Of a DNA stretch of 64,000 nucleotides, positions 16,563-24,509 are shown in pieces; position 1 is the first letter of the stretch, and the number at the start of each line of letters is the position of its first letter. The DNA comes from Lentzea waywayandensis (lineage in GTDB: Bacteria > Actinomycetota > Actinomycetes > Mycobacteriales > Pseudonocardiaceae). A program made the position numbers and the translations under genes. The stretch lies in assembly GCF_900115955.1 (NCBI RefSeq), contig NZ_FOYL01000007.1, forward strand, positions 248,001 to 312,000, written 5' to 3'. Under the pieces are notes generated by a model. That model was not told where the DNA came from. It did no database searches and was given only the letters and a program-made list of their open reading frames with translations.

Positions 16563-17498
16563 TCACCCGTTCTCGGCGAATTCCTTGGCGTGCCGGAGCG
16601 TCGTGAGGCTGTTGGTGCCCAGCGCGTGGCGGATGAGCTCGCGAGCGCGCTCGATCGTGCCGTCGGCCCCCAGGACCTCGGGGATGACCTCGGGCCGGAT
16701 GACGACGGTGTGGTGCGACGTCGCCTCGATGCCGGCCTCGATGCCGTCGCCGATGTCCCTGAACGTCCACCGGCCGACGTGCGCCGCCATGATCGGCGGT
16801 GTGTGCGTCTGCTTGTAGACGATGCCGTCGTACGGGGTGCAGACCCGCACCGAGTGCGTGGTGTGGATCGACCCGTCCGGGCTGCGCGTGTCCATCTCCA
16901 TGGACTGCACGCCGGTGACGGCTTCCTTCAGGTCCAGTTTCGCCACGTGCGGCAGACGCTCCGGCCACAGGTCCGACCGGTACAGGAACTCGTAGACGTC
17001 CTTGCGGCTCGCGTGGATCGTGATGCTGTCGGAGAACGACAGCACCAGCTTGTCGTAGTCGTCGCCGTACTCGGCCGCCCGCTTGAGGGCGGCGAGCTCG
17101 GCGTCGCTGTTGTTGTTGACGGCGTTCAGGATGAGGTCGACCGCCTCGGGCTGCGCCGCGGTGAAGTGGTGGAGCAGATCGACCCGGGTCGCCGAGTCGG
17201 CGATCGGGACGATCCGCCACTCCCCACCCATCGTCTTCACCGGTGCCGCCGAGCGTTCCTGCTCGAACTTGATGTGCAGGTTCGCCGGGTCGAGCTCGCG
17301 CCGGGACGTCCACGTGCGCACGTCACCGTTGGCGAACGCGTGCAACCGCAACCGTTCCGTCGAGCCATCCCGTTCGAACACCTCGGCCTGGACCGTGGGT
17401 CCGAAGATGTACGGCCAGGTCGTCACGTCCGCGACCAGGTCGTACACCACCTTGGCGGGAGCCCCGATCATGACCGTGTGCGTGGTGGTGTGCGTCAT
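16563..17498 (-). CDS. Didomain aromatase/cyclase
   Basis: 311 residues made of two START/Bet v1-like halves (about 1-150 and 155-311), the layout of bifunctional aromatase/cyclases that close and aromatise the first ring of C9-reduced polyketides (ActVII-type). Seen: TVMIGAPAKVVYDLVADVTTWP at the start of half one, EQERSAAPVKTMGGEWRI, and a repeat of the motif in half two (DSITIHASRKDVYEFLYRSDLWPERLPHV). The presence of an ActIII-type ketoreductase at 28062 fits. ATG at 17498, 29 bases after the ACP gene. Confidence 0.92.
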   Translation of the reverse strand: MTHTTTHTVMIGAPAKVVYDLVADVTTWPYIFGPTVQAEVFERDGSTERLRLHAFANGDVRTWTSRRELDPANLHIKFEQERSAAPVKTMGGEWRIVPIADSATRVDLLHHFTAAQPEAVDLILNAVNNNSDAELAALKRAAEYGDDYDKLVLSFSDSITIHASRKDVYEFLYRSDLWPERLPHVAKLDLKEAVTGVQSMEMDTRSPDGSIHTTHSVRVCTPYDGIVYKQTHTPPIMAAHVGRWTFRDIGDGIEAGIEATSHHTVVIRPEVIPEVLGADGTIERARELIRHALGTNSLTTLRHAKEFAENG

Positions 17499-17527
17499 GT
17501 CCGTCTCCGTATCCCGAGTCGCCGGCG

Positions 17528-17779
17528 TCAGGCCGCGATCTGTCCGTTGACCTTGTCCAGCAGCTGACGCGGCGTCTCGATGTACGCCAGCTCGTCGTCG
17601 GCGATGGCGGCACCGTGCTTGCGCTTGATCAGCGCGACCGTCTCCAGCAGGGCGAGGGAGTCGAAGCCCAGCTCGAGGAACGGGATGTCGAGAATGTCCT
17701 GGCCCGGCTTGAACGAGTCGTCGTCGCCCGCGGCCTCGTTGAGGATCTCTTTGAGTCCCTCGATGGTCAGTGCGCTCAC
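17528..17779 (-). CDS. Type II PKS acyl carrier protein
   Basis: 83-residue ACP that carries the growing chain. The phosphopantetheine site is the Ser of ELGFDSLALLETV. GTG start at 17779 with AAAGGAAG upstream. It is the first gene of the minus-strand PKS operon, ahead of aromatase, small ORF, metallolyase-like gene, KSalpha, CLF and acyltransferase; in most clusters the ACP follows the CLF, so this order is unusual. Confidence 0.95.
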   Translation of the reverse strand: MSALTIEGLKEILNEAAGDDDSFKPGQDILDIPFLELGFDSLALLETVALIKRKHGAAIADDELAYIETPRQLLDKVNGQIAA

Positions 17780-17843
17780 GGCTAGCTTCCTTTCCTCCAG
17801 CGGGCGATTTCCGCGCGCCCACGACTGAGGTTGTCACCGCACG

Positions 17844-17871
17844 CCTGTAAGCCACTGGAGAGATTCTCGAA
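17844..17871 (-). promoter_or_regulatory. Candidate promoter of the PKS operon with 11-bp-spaced repeats
   Basis: On the minus strand TTCGAGA (17871-17865) and CTCCAGT (17860-17854) lie 11 bp apart, upstream of TACAGG (17849-17844), a possible -10 box 65 bases before the ACP start. The 11-bp spacing is that used by SARP activators. Weak match; no factor is proven. Confidence 0.3.
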
Positions 17872-17896
17872 GAAACCGTTGCACGACAAGCAAAAA

Positions 17897-17925
17897 CGGC
17901 CCGCGCCACAGTGTGGCGCGGGCCG
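17897..17925. terminator. Terminator after the SARP gene
   Basis: CGGCCCGCGCCACA/TGTGGCGCGGGCCG arms (14 bp) around one base, preceded on the plus strand by AAAAA, which is the T-run of the minus-strand SARP transcript. Confidence 0.75.
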
Positions 17926-17938
17926 CTGGAGCTTTGAT

Positions 17939-18748
17939 CTAGGCCAGAAGGCGTTGCAACTGACGGGTTTCGGCGCTGTCGAGGCGCGGGTCGGACGTCA
18001 GGATCGCGTGCTGCAGCGTCTGCAGGCGCGACGACGGCTCGACGCCGAGCTCCTCGATCAGGGTGTTGCGCAGGCCCTTGAACGCGTCGAGCGCCTGCCA
18101 CTGCCGGCCGGCGCGGAACAGCGAGATCATGTACTGCGCGCACAGGTTCTCGTTCATCGGGTTCTGCACGGTCAGCACGGACAGCTCGGACAGCAGCGCC
18201 TTGTGCTTGCCCATCCGCAGCTCGGCGTCGATGCGCGCTTCGAGCACGCCCAGCCGGGCCTCCTCCAGGCGCACGATCTCGATGCCGAGCGGCATGCCCG
18301 GCCGCACGTCGACGACGGCGGCGCCACGCCACATCTCAAGCGCCTGGCGCAGCAACCGGGAGGCCGAGGCGTAGTCCTCGACGTCGTAGGCCTGCTGGCC
18401 CGCGCGGGAGAGACGTTCGAACTCGTGCACGTCGACGGCCTCCGGCGGCACGTCGAGCAGGTAGCCGCCGTAGCGCGTGACCAGCACTTCCTTCGCCGCG
18501 CCCTCACCGGACGCCGACAGCGCGTCGCCGATGAGCTTGCGCAGCTGCAGGATGTAGGTCTGCAGGGTGGTGCGGGCGCTGCGCGGCGGACGGTCGCCCC
18601 ACAGCTCCTCGATCAGCGTGGGAACGGACACGACCTGCCCGGAGTGCAACGCGAGCAGCGCCAGGATCTGCCGTGGCTTGGCCGCGGTCGGCGTCACCGA
18701 GCGACCGTTCACCTTGGCCTCAACGGGCCCCAGGACCTTGATCTGCAT
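17939..18748 (-). CDS. SARP-family transcriptional activator 1
   Basis: 269-residue small SARP with an OmpR-type DNA-binding domain (MQIKVLGPVEAKVNG to about residue 95, including PRQILALLALHSGQVV and LIEELWGDRPPRSARTTLQTYI) and a bacterial transcriptional-activation domain (about 100-250). There is no NB-ARC domain, so it is the ActII-ORF4/DnrI size class. The ATG at 18748 has GGAGGGG 6 bases upstream. It has a clear paralogue at 51427. It lies between the PKS operon and the RiPP cassette, divergent from the latter, and probably activates one or both. Confidence 0.92.
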   Translation of the reverse strand: MQIKVLGPVEAKVNGRSVTPTAAKPRQILALLALHSGQVVSVPTLIEELWGDRPPRSARTTLQTYILQLRKLIGDALSASGEGAAKEVLVTRYGGYLLDVPPEAVDVHEFERLSRAGQQAYDVEDYASASRLLRQALEMWRGAAVVDVRPGMPLGIEIVRLEEARLGVLEARIDAELRMGKHKALLSELSVLTVQNPMNENLCAQYMISLFRAGRQWQALDAFKGLRNTLIEELGVEPSSRLQTLQHAILTSDPRLDSAETRQLQRLLA

Positions 18749-18852
18749 CGCGACCCCTCCTTCGGTTCCAAGCACGGGATTAGTCTGCTCGGCCCAACGG
18801 CGGGGCGTTAGTGCACAGGCCATCGATGTCAGGTGAGTTCTGCCCGCGCCGG

Positions 18853-18905
18853 GTATGAAAACTTCATACGGCGGCGCATTAGCCGGTAACTACCGATCCA
18901 TTAGC
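18853..18905. promoter_or_regulatory. Divergent regulatory region SARP / RiPP precursor
   Basis: A perfect inverted repeat GTATGAA AAC TTCATAC (18853-18869) is followed by two direct repeats CATTAGC (18877-18883 and 18899-18905) spaced 22 bp, two helical turns, which is the spacing SARP proteins favour. Both lie between the SARP gene and the precursor gene and could control either. Confidence 0.45.
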
Positions 18906-18958
18906 GCTGGTCCGCATCATTACCCACAACAAATCACACGCAAACATCGGAGATGAAC

Positions 18959-19153
18959 ATGTACCCCACCGTCACCGTGGAGCACTTGTCTTCCGTCACC
19001 ACCGCCAAGGACGACTCCGACGACATGAAGATCTACCAGTTCGACCGTGAGGCCTCGATGGACTACTACGTCTTCACGTGGGCGAGCTGCAGCGGCGGCA
19101 GCTGCATCATCGGCAGCCGCTACACGAGCTACGACGAGGTTCTCGCGGCATGA
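18959..19153 (+). CDS. RiPP (TOMM/azoline) precursor peptide
   Basis: 64-residue peptide starting MYPTVTVEHLSSV. An acidic leader-like part (AKDDSDDMKIYQFDREASMDYYV) is followed by a core-like ASCSGGSCIIGSRYTSYDEV with Ser, Thr and two Cys that could be heterocyclised. The second of two ATGs is chosen because GGAG lies 6 bases before it; the first (18953) would place the ribosome site too close. The stop overlaps the start of the cyclodehydratase gene (ATGA), which strongly ties the two. The leader-core boundary is not evident, and no homologue of the core is recognised. Confidence 0.8.
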   Translation: MYPTVTVEHLSSVTTAKDDSDDMKIYQFDREASMDYYVFTWASCSGGSCIIGSRYTSYDEVLAA

Positions 19154-21411
19154 GACCCGAACTGGCCGAACCCGGCGAACAGAGAATTGGGTTCAAACGC
19201 CATCTCCGACCACAGATCGTGCACGGTGAGGCCGTCTACCTCATCGGGGAGTCCGGGGTCACCGCGATCCAGGGCACCCACGTGGAGGCGCTGGCACCGT
19301 TGCTCGACGGCACCAGGGACATCACCGCCGTGCTGCGGGACCTTCCCGCCGGTCTGTCCGCCGATCTGGTGGAACGCATGCTCACGAGGCTCGCCGCGGC
19401 GGGCCTGATCGGCAGGCGGTGCGCGGAGGACGGTTCGGCCACGACAGAGGCCTCGCTCGCGTTCTGGGACGCGGCGGGTCTCGACCCCGCGGACGCGGTG
19501 GCGGCGACAACGACGTCGCTCGTCTCCGTCGTCGCGGTCGGCGACGTCGACCGCGACGGGCTGGTGGAAGCCTTGCGCCACAACGGACTGACGGTCGCCT
19601 CGGGGAGTGGTGACCTCACGGTCGTGCTGTGTGCGGACTACCTGGCTTCCGAGCTCCGCGACATCGACGCCGCGCACCGCGCGGCCGGCACGCCCTGGCT
19701 GCTGGTCAAGCCGGTCGGCGCGCAGGTGAGCGTGGGCCCCTTCTTCACCCCCGGCGACGGCCCCTGCTGGCGTTGCCTCGCCACCCGCCTGTCCGCCAAC
19801 CGCAAGGCGGAGGCGCACGTCCGGGCACGCTGCGGGCAACGGGGCCCGGCCCCGCGTCCCGCCATCGGACTGCCGTCGCTGCGGGCGACGGCGCTGGAGA
19901 TCGCGTCGGTCGAGACGGCCAAGTGGCTCGCGGGCATCCGTCACGAGACACAGCGGTCGATCTGGAACTACGACAGCCTGACGATGAAGGTCACGCAGCA
20001 CGAGGTGCGGCACCGTCCGCAGTGCTCGGGCTGCGGAGACCCCGAAGTTGTCGCGCGCAGGACGTTCGAGCCGGTCGAACTCACCAGTCGCGTGAAGACC
20101 TCCTGCGACGGCGGCGGCCACCGGTCGTCGTCGCCGCAGGAGGTGCTCGACACCTACCGGCACCTCATCGGCCCGGTCACCGGGATCGTCCGGGAGATCC
20201 ACCGCAACGATCGCGGTCCGGCGTTCTTCAACTCCTTCCAGTCCGGGGCCAACATCGCGGCCGCGGGCGAAGGGCTCGAAGGTCTGCGCTCCGCGTTGCG
20301 CGCGGACAGCGGAGGCAAGGGCGTGACGCCGCTCGACGCCGAGGTCGGCGCGTTGTGCGAGGCCGTGGAACGACGCAGCGGCGCGTTCGTCGGCGAGGAG
20401 GCACGCGTGAGCGGCAGCTACACCTCGCTCGGCGACCTCGCGATCCACCCGGACTCCGTGCAGCTCTACCACCCGCGTCAGTTCGAGAACCGCGACGGGT
20501 GGAACGCGGACCACTCGGCCTTCCAGCAGATCACCATGCCGTTCGACGACGACGAGGTGATGGACTGGACCCCGCTCTGGTCGCTGACCGAGCGGCGGCA
20601 CAGGTTCCTGCCCACCGGCATGCTCTACTTCGGCGCCCCCTGTCCGCCGAGTGTCACCTCCAACTCCAACGGCTGCGCCGCCGGCAGCAGCGTGGAGGAC
20701 GCGGTGTTGCAAGGGCTTCTGGAACTCGTCGAACGCGACGCGGTCGCCATCTGGTGGTACAACCGCACTCCAGCGCCGGGCATGGACCTGGACGCCTTCC
20801 ACGACCCGTGGATCGACGAGCTCCGCGCGGTGCACGCGAGTCTCGGCCGCGAGGTGTGGCTGCTCGACGTCACCTCGGACCTGGGCGTGCCCGCGATGGT
20901 CGCGGTGTCCCGCCGCACCGGCGGGCCGCGCGAGGACATCATGTTCGGCTGCGGCGCGCACCTGGACCCCCGGGTCGCCGCCCGCCGGGCGCTCACCGAG
21001 CTGAACCAGTGCATGCCGATGGTCTGCGAGCCGATGGACATGTCCCTGTTCGACATCGACATGCGGCGCTGGTTCGAGACCGCCCGGCTGGCCGAGCAGA
21101 CCTGGCTGGCGCCGGACCCGGACGAGCCGCTCCGCGACCCGTTCCACCACGGTTACACACATCGGCCTGATCTCGCCGACGACATCCGCGCGATCCAAGG
21201 CACCCTGGAAGCCAAGGGAATGGAGTTGCTGGTGCTCGACCAGACACGGCCCGACGTCGGTCTCCCGGTCGTCCGGGTGGTGGTACCGGGACTGCGCCAC
21301 TTCTGGTCGAGATTCGCTCAAGGGCGGCTCTACGACGTACCTGTACAACTGGGTCGGCTGGCAGAACCTCGCCGGTACGAAGAGCTCAACCCGATCCCGT
21401 TGTTCATGTGA
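19150..21411 (+). CDS. Fused TOMM cyclodehydratase (leader-binding/E1-like plus YcaO)
   Basis: 753 residues. The N-terminal half resembles the leader-binding/ThiF-like partner, with a zinc ribbon made from CWRC (about 213) and CSGC (about 292). The C-terminal half is a YcaO ATP-dependent domain with the expected acidic motifs (EVGALCEAVERRSG, LLELVERDAVAIWW, TELNQC) and the proline-containing C-terminus NPIPLFM. Such fusions convert Cys/Ser/Thr of a precursor into thiazolines or (methyl)oxazolines. The motifs appear intact, so it should be active. It overlaps the precursor stop and the next start, giving a three-gene translational chain. Confidence 0.92.
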   Translation: MRPELAEPGEQRIGFKRHLRPQIVHGEAVYLIGESGVTAIQGTHVEALAPLLDGTRDITAVLRDLPAGLSADLVERMLTRLAAAGLIGRRCAEDGSATTEASLAFWDAAGLDPADAVAATTTSLVSVVAVGDVDRDGLVEALRHNGLTVASGSGDLTVVLCADYLASELRDIDAAHRAAGTPWLLVKPVGAQVSVGPFFTPGDGPCWRCLATRLSANRKAEAHVRARCGQRGPAPRPAIGLPSLRATALEIASVETAKWLAGIRHETQRSIWNYDSLTMKVTQHEVRHRPQCSGCGDPEVVARRTFEPVELTSRVKTSCDGGGHRSSSPQEVLDTYRHLIGPVTGIVREIHRNDRGPAFFNSFQSGANIAAAGEGLEGLRSALRADSGGKGVTPLDAEVGALCEAVERRSGAFVGEEARVSGSYTSLGDLAIHPDSVQLYHPRQFENRDGWNADHSAFQQITMPFDDDEVMDWTPLWSLTERRHRFLPTGMLYFGAPCPPSVTSNSNGCAAGSSVEDAVLQGLLELVERDAVAIWWYNRTPAPGMDLDAFHDPWIDELRAVHASLGREVWLLDVTSDLGVPAMVAVSRRTGGPREDIMFGCGAHLDPRVAARRALTELNQCMPMVCEPMDMSLFDIDMRRWFETARLAEQTWLAPDPDEPLRDPFHHGYTHRPDLADDIRAIQGTLEAKGMELLVLDQTRPDVGLPVVRVVVPGLRHFWSRFAQGRLYDVPVQLGRLAEPRRYEELNPIPLFM

Positions 21412-22091
21412 TGAACGGGATGACCATCGCCCAGAGCGGAGGCGCCGTGTTGCGCACGCAGTCGCACGTTCCGGCAGGCAGGCCGCTGTGGTCGTTGCTG
21501 GAGGACGCCTTCGTGGACGAGGGCTCCGAGCACCTCACGGTGCACGGCAGATGGGGTGCGATCGAGATCGCCGACACCAGCCCGCTCGTGCGGGAGGCCT
21601 TGCACCGGATGAGCCTCGGCCCCGTGGCGCTGGAGAACATCTCGGCACTGCACGAGAACTTCGTGCGGTGGAAGACGGGGTCCGGGCCGTGCCTGATCTG
21701 GCGCAAGCTCAAGAACACGCTCGACCAGCTGGGCGGGTGCCTCGTGCCGTCGCTGGGGCTCAACGACGGCGCCGGCCCGATCCTGTCGCTGGTGGCGGTC
21801 GCCCGTGACGCGGTGTTCGCGTTGCCGCACATCGGTGACGACGAGGTCGTCACCATGCGGCGCGGCACCGGGATCGAGCGGCTGAACGGCGACCAGGCCC
21901 TGACCTGCCCCGGTCGCGCCTATCAGGTGATCCTGCACAGCGCGCCCGCCACTGAGATCGCGAAGTCCTTGCTGCACAACGAGAGCACGATCGACCAGCT
22001 CGCCGAGGCGTTGCAGGTGGAGAAGACGCTGGTCGCCGACGTGGTGGCCTACCTGGCGGGAGCCGATCTAGTCGCTGTGCAGAGGTGTTGA
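21411..22091 (+). CDS. SagB-type N-terminal-domain protein without nitroreductase domain
   Basis: 226 residues that look like the N-terminal part of actinobacterial SagB/ThcOx dehydrogenases (WGAIEIADTSPLVREALHRMSLGPV; LVPSLGLNDGAGPILSLVAV). The FMN-binding nitroreductase domain that normally follows is absent: the frame ends in LVAVQRC and the next gene is a kinase. Azolines made by the cyclodehydratase may stay unoxidised, or this protein may act as a binding or structural partner. ATG at 21411 overlaps the upstream stop by one base; a GTG at 21408 is the alternative. Confidence 0.65.
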   Translation: MNGMTIAQSGGAVLRTQSHVPAGRPLWSLLEDAFVDEGSEHLTVHGRWGAIEIADTSPLVREALHRMSLGPVALENISALHENFVRWKTGSGPCLIWRKLKNTLDQLGGCLVPSLGLNDGAGPILSLVAVARDAVFALPHIGDDEVVTMRRGTGIERLNGDQALTCPGRAYQVILHSAPATEIAKSLLHNESTIDQLAEALQVEKTLVADVVAYLAGADLVAVQRC

Positions 22092-22190
22092 GCCGTCGTC
22101 ATGTTGCTCCGATCGAGGATCGCAAAACGCGAGATTTCCCAGGAAGCGCCCGTATCATGGCCGCGTCCCGAACCTCGCGTGGGAGCCGCT

Positions 22191-24452
22191 GTGACGCAAC
22201 GACAGGAACGCTCGTCGGTGTCCCGTCGTCTGGCGTACTTCGTCATCAGCGTGGTGTTCGCCAACTACCTGCTCGACAGCTTCCTCGACGTGGTGAAGGT
22301 CAGCGCGACGCCCGCCAGGATCGTGGGCTCCCTCGCCTGCCTGCTCGCGATCGGGTACCTGCAGCTGCGGGTCTTCAGCAGGCCTGGCGCGGACCTGCGT
22401 TCCGGCAGGGCGTACCTGGCGCTGGGCGCGATGGCGGCGCTGGTGTACGGCCCGTTGCTGTTCTTCCCGGTCGAGTGGACCGGGATGCACGGCTTCCTCG
22501 CCGGCAGCGTGCTGCTCGTGCTGCCGGGCCGGATCCGCTGGCTCGTGTACGGCGCGGTGGCGCTGAGCAACGGCCTGATTCAGGCGTGGAGCGTCCAGGA
22601 CCTCTCCACCCAGGTCTACTACGTGATCGCGTCGCTGGTCTCGGGACTGGTCGTGTACGGCCTGTCCCGGCTGCCGTCGCAGGTGAAGCAGCTGGAGACC
22701 GTCCGCTCCGAACTGGCCTCGCTGGCGGTGTCGCAGGAGAGACTGCGGTTCGCTCGTGACCTGCACGACCTGCTCGGCTTCAGCCTGTCGGCCATCACGC
22801 TGAAGGTGGAGCTGGCACGCAAGCTGCTCGGTGCGCACACCGAGCGCGCGTTGCGGGAGCTGGCCGAGATCCTCGGAATCGCGCGCGAGGCCCTGGCCGA
22901 CGTTCGCGCGGTGGCGTCGAGCTACCGCGAACTGTCGCTGACCGACGAGATCGAGTCGGCGCGATCCGTGCTGACGGCGGCCGGCGTCGCGGTGACCATC
23001 GAGACGGACCACCAGGAACTCTCGCCGCGGTCGAGGACCGTCCTCGCGACCGTGCTGCGCGAGGGCGTCACGAACCTCCTGCGGCACAGCGAGGCCACCC
23101 GCTGCACCATCACCATCTCGGGCGCCGGCTGCTCGGCGTCGATCGACATCGTCAACGACGGCGCCCCCGCCGAGGTCGACGCCGAGCGGGGCAGTGGCCT
23201 CACCAACCTCGCCACGCGCGCCACGGCCATCGGCGGCTCGCTGCTCGCCCAGACCTCGGCGGAGGGCACCTACCGCCTGCACGCCGAGGTTCCGGTCGAA
23301 CCGGTGGCCGAAGAACCGGCGGCCGGACCGCAGCCCGCCGGCCAGCCGATGGCGACGCGATTCGCCAAGATGCTGTTCACGGTGCTGGTGGTCGGCTACG
23401 GGCTCATGTCGCTGTCGCAGGTGGCGTTCGACTACCCCCGCATCGGGCTGTCGGGGATGGCGGTCGCCGCGCTCGCGACCGTGGTCGAGCTGGGACTGGT
23501 GCTGGGCCTGGTCGGCCGCCCGCACGTCCGCCTGAACATGGCGAACACCCTCGCGGTGCTCGCCGTGATGGCCGGCTGCGTGTACGTGCCGGTGTGGATC
23601 TACGAGAACCCGCTCATCGCCGTGCCCGGCTTCCTGGCCGGGTCCGCGGCACTGCTGCTACCCCGCCCGTTCGGCTGGATGGCGTTCCTCGCGATCGGCA
23701 CAGGGCAGTACTTCGTCTGGACCGCGACCGGCTTCACCGGCTCCTGGGTCGTCTACGGCCTCATCGCCGTGACGAACCACGGACTCGTGCTGTACGCGTT
23801 GACCCGGCTCCGGTCGATGGTGACCGAGTTGCACGAGGCACGGGAGGAGCTCGCGACGGCGGCGGTGGCCCAGGAGAGACTGCGATTCGCCCGCGACCTG
23901 CACGACCTGCTCGGTTACAGCCTCTCCGCGATCACGTTGAAGAGCGAGCTCACGCACCGGCTGGCGGTGATCGACCCCGACCGGGCCCGGCAGGAGCTCA
24001 CCGAGGTGCTGGAGATCTCCCGGCAGGCCCTGGCGGACGTCCGGTCGGTTGCCCTGAGCTACCGCGAGCTGTCGTTCGACGAGGAGACCCAGTCCGCGCA
24101 GGCGTTGCTGTCCGCGGCGGACATCGAGGTCACGGTGCGGATCGACGCGTGCGACCAGCTGCCCAAGGAGGTGACGGTGACGCTCGCGACCGTGTTGCGC
24201 GAGGGCGTCACGAACCTCCTGCGGCACAGCAAGGCCGAGCACTGCGAGATCGTGCTCGCCAGCTCACGGCACCTGGTCACGATGGACATCGTGAACGACG
24301 GGATCCCCACCGTCGAGCGGAGGTCGCGTGACGGCAGCGGGATCGGCAACCTGACCACCCGCGTCCGCGCGCTCGGCGGCGATCTGCACGCCGGTCTCAC
24401 GCCTGAGCACACCTACCGGCTGCGCGCCGAGATCCCGTTGCCGTTGAACTGA
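22191..24452 (+). CDS. Tandem-duplicated DesK-type sensor histidine kinase
   Basis: 753 residues made of two complete kinases in a row. Copy one: about five hydrophobic segments (10-165), dimerisation/His domain RFARDLHDLLGFS (His about 192) and ATPase domain with REGVTNLLRHSEA. Copy two: membrane segments (about 385-545), RFARDLHDLLGYS (His about 571), REGVTNLLRHSKA and DGSGIGNL. The halves are clearly homologous. GTG at 22191 has GGGAG 5 bases upstream. It follows the RiPP genes on the same strand and probably pairs with the response regulator at 26219, although two convergent genes lie between. Confidence 0.9.
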   Translation: MTQRQERSSVSRRLAYFVISVVFANYLLDSFLDVVKVSATPARIVGSLACLLAIGYLQLRVFSRPGADLRSGRAYLALGAMAALVYGPLLFFPVEWTGMHGFLAGSVLLVLPGRIRWLVYGAVALSNGLIQAWSVQDLSTQVYYVIASLVSGLVVYGLSRLPSQVKQLETVRSELASLAVSQERLRFARDLHDLLGFSLSAITLKVELARKLLGAHTERALRELAEILGIAREALADVRAVASSYRELSLTDEIESARSVLTAAGVAVTIETDHQELSPRSRTVLATVLREGVTNLLRHSEATRCTITISGAGCSASIDIVNDGAPAEVDAERGSGLTNLATRATAIGGSLLAQTSAEGTYRLHAEVPVEPVAEEPAAGPQPAGQPMATRFAKMLFTVLVVGYGLMSLSQVAFDYPRIGLSGMAVAALATVVELGLVLGLVGRPHVRLNMANTLAVLAVMAGCVYVPVWIYENPLIAVPGFLAGSAALLLPRPFGWMAFLAIGTGQYFVWTATGFTGSWVVYGLIAVTNHGLVLYALTRLRSMVTELHEAREELATAAVAQERLRFARDLHDLLGYSLSAITLKSELTHRLAVIDPDRARQELTEVLEISRQALADVRSVALSYRELSFDEETQSAQALLSAADIEVTVRIDACDQLPKEVTVTLATVLREGVTNLLRHSKAEHCEIVLASSRHLVTMDIVNDGIPTVERRSRDGSGIGNLTTRVRALGGDLHAGLTPEHTYRLRAEIPLPLN

Positions 24453-24461
24453 AAGCAGCGA

Positions 24462-24501
24462 AAAGGGGCCGCGTGAGAGATTCCCTCTCGCGCGGCCCTT
24501 T
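24462..24501. terminator. Convergent terminator
   Basis: AAAGGGGCCGCGTGAGAGA and TCTCGCGCGGCCCTTT form an imperfect long hairpin between the kinase and the KSIII-like gene, with A and T tracts on the two sides. Confidence 0.75.
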
Positions 24502-24509
24502 AGGTGAGC

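Noticed and set aside
19129..21348. 739-residue minus-strand frame over the cyclodehydratase gene
   Set aside because: Antisense of a clear YcaO fusion; composition is that of a GC-rich shadow frame.
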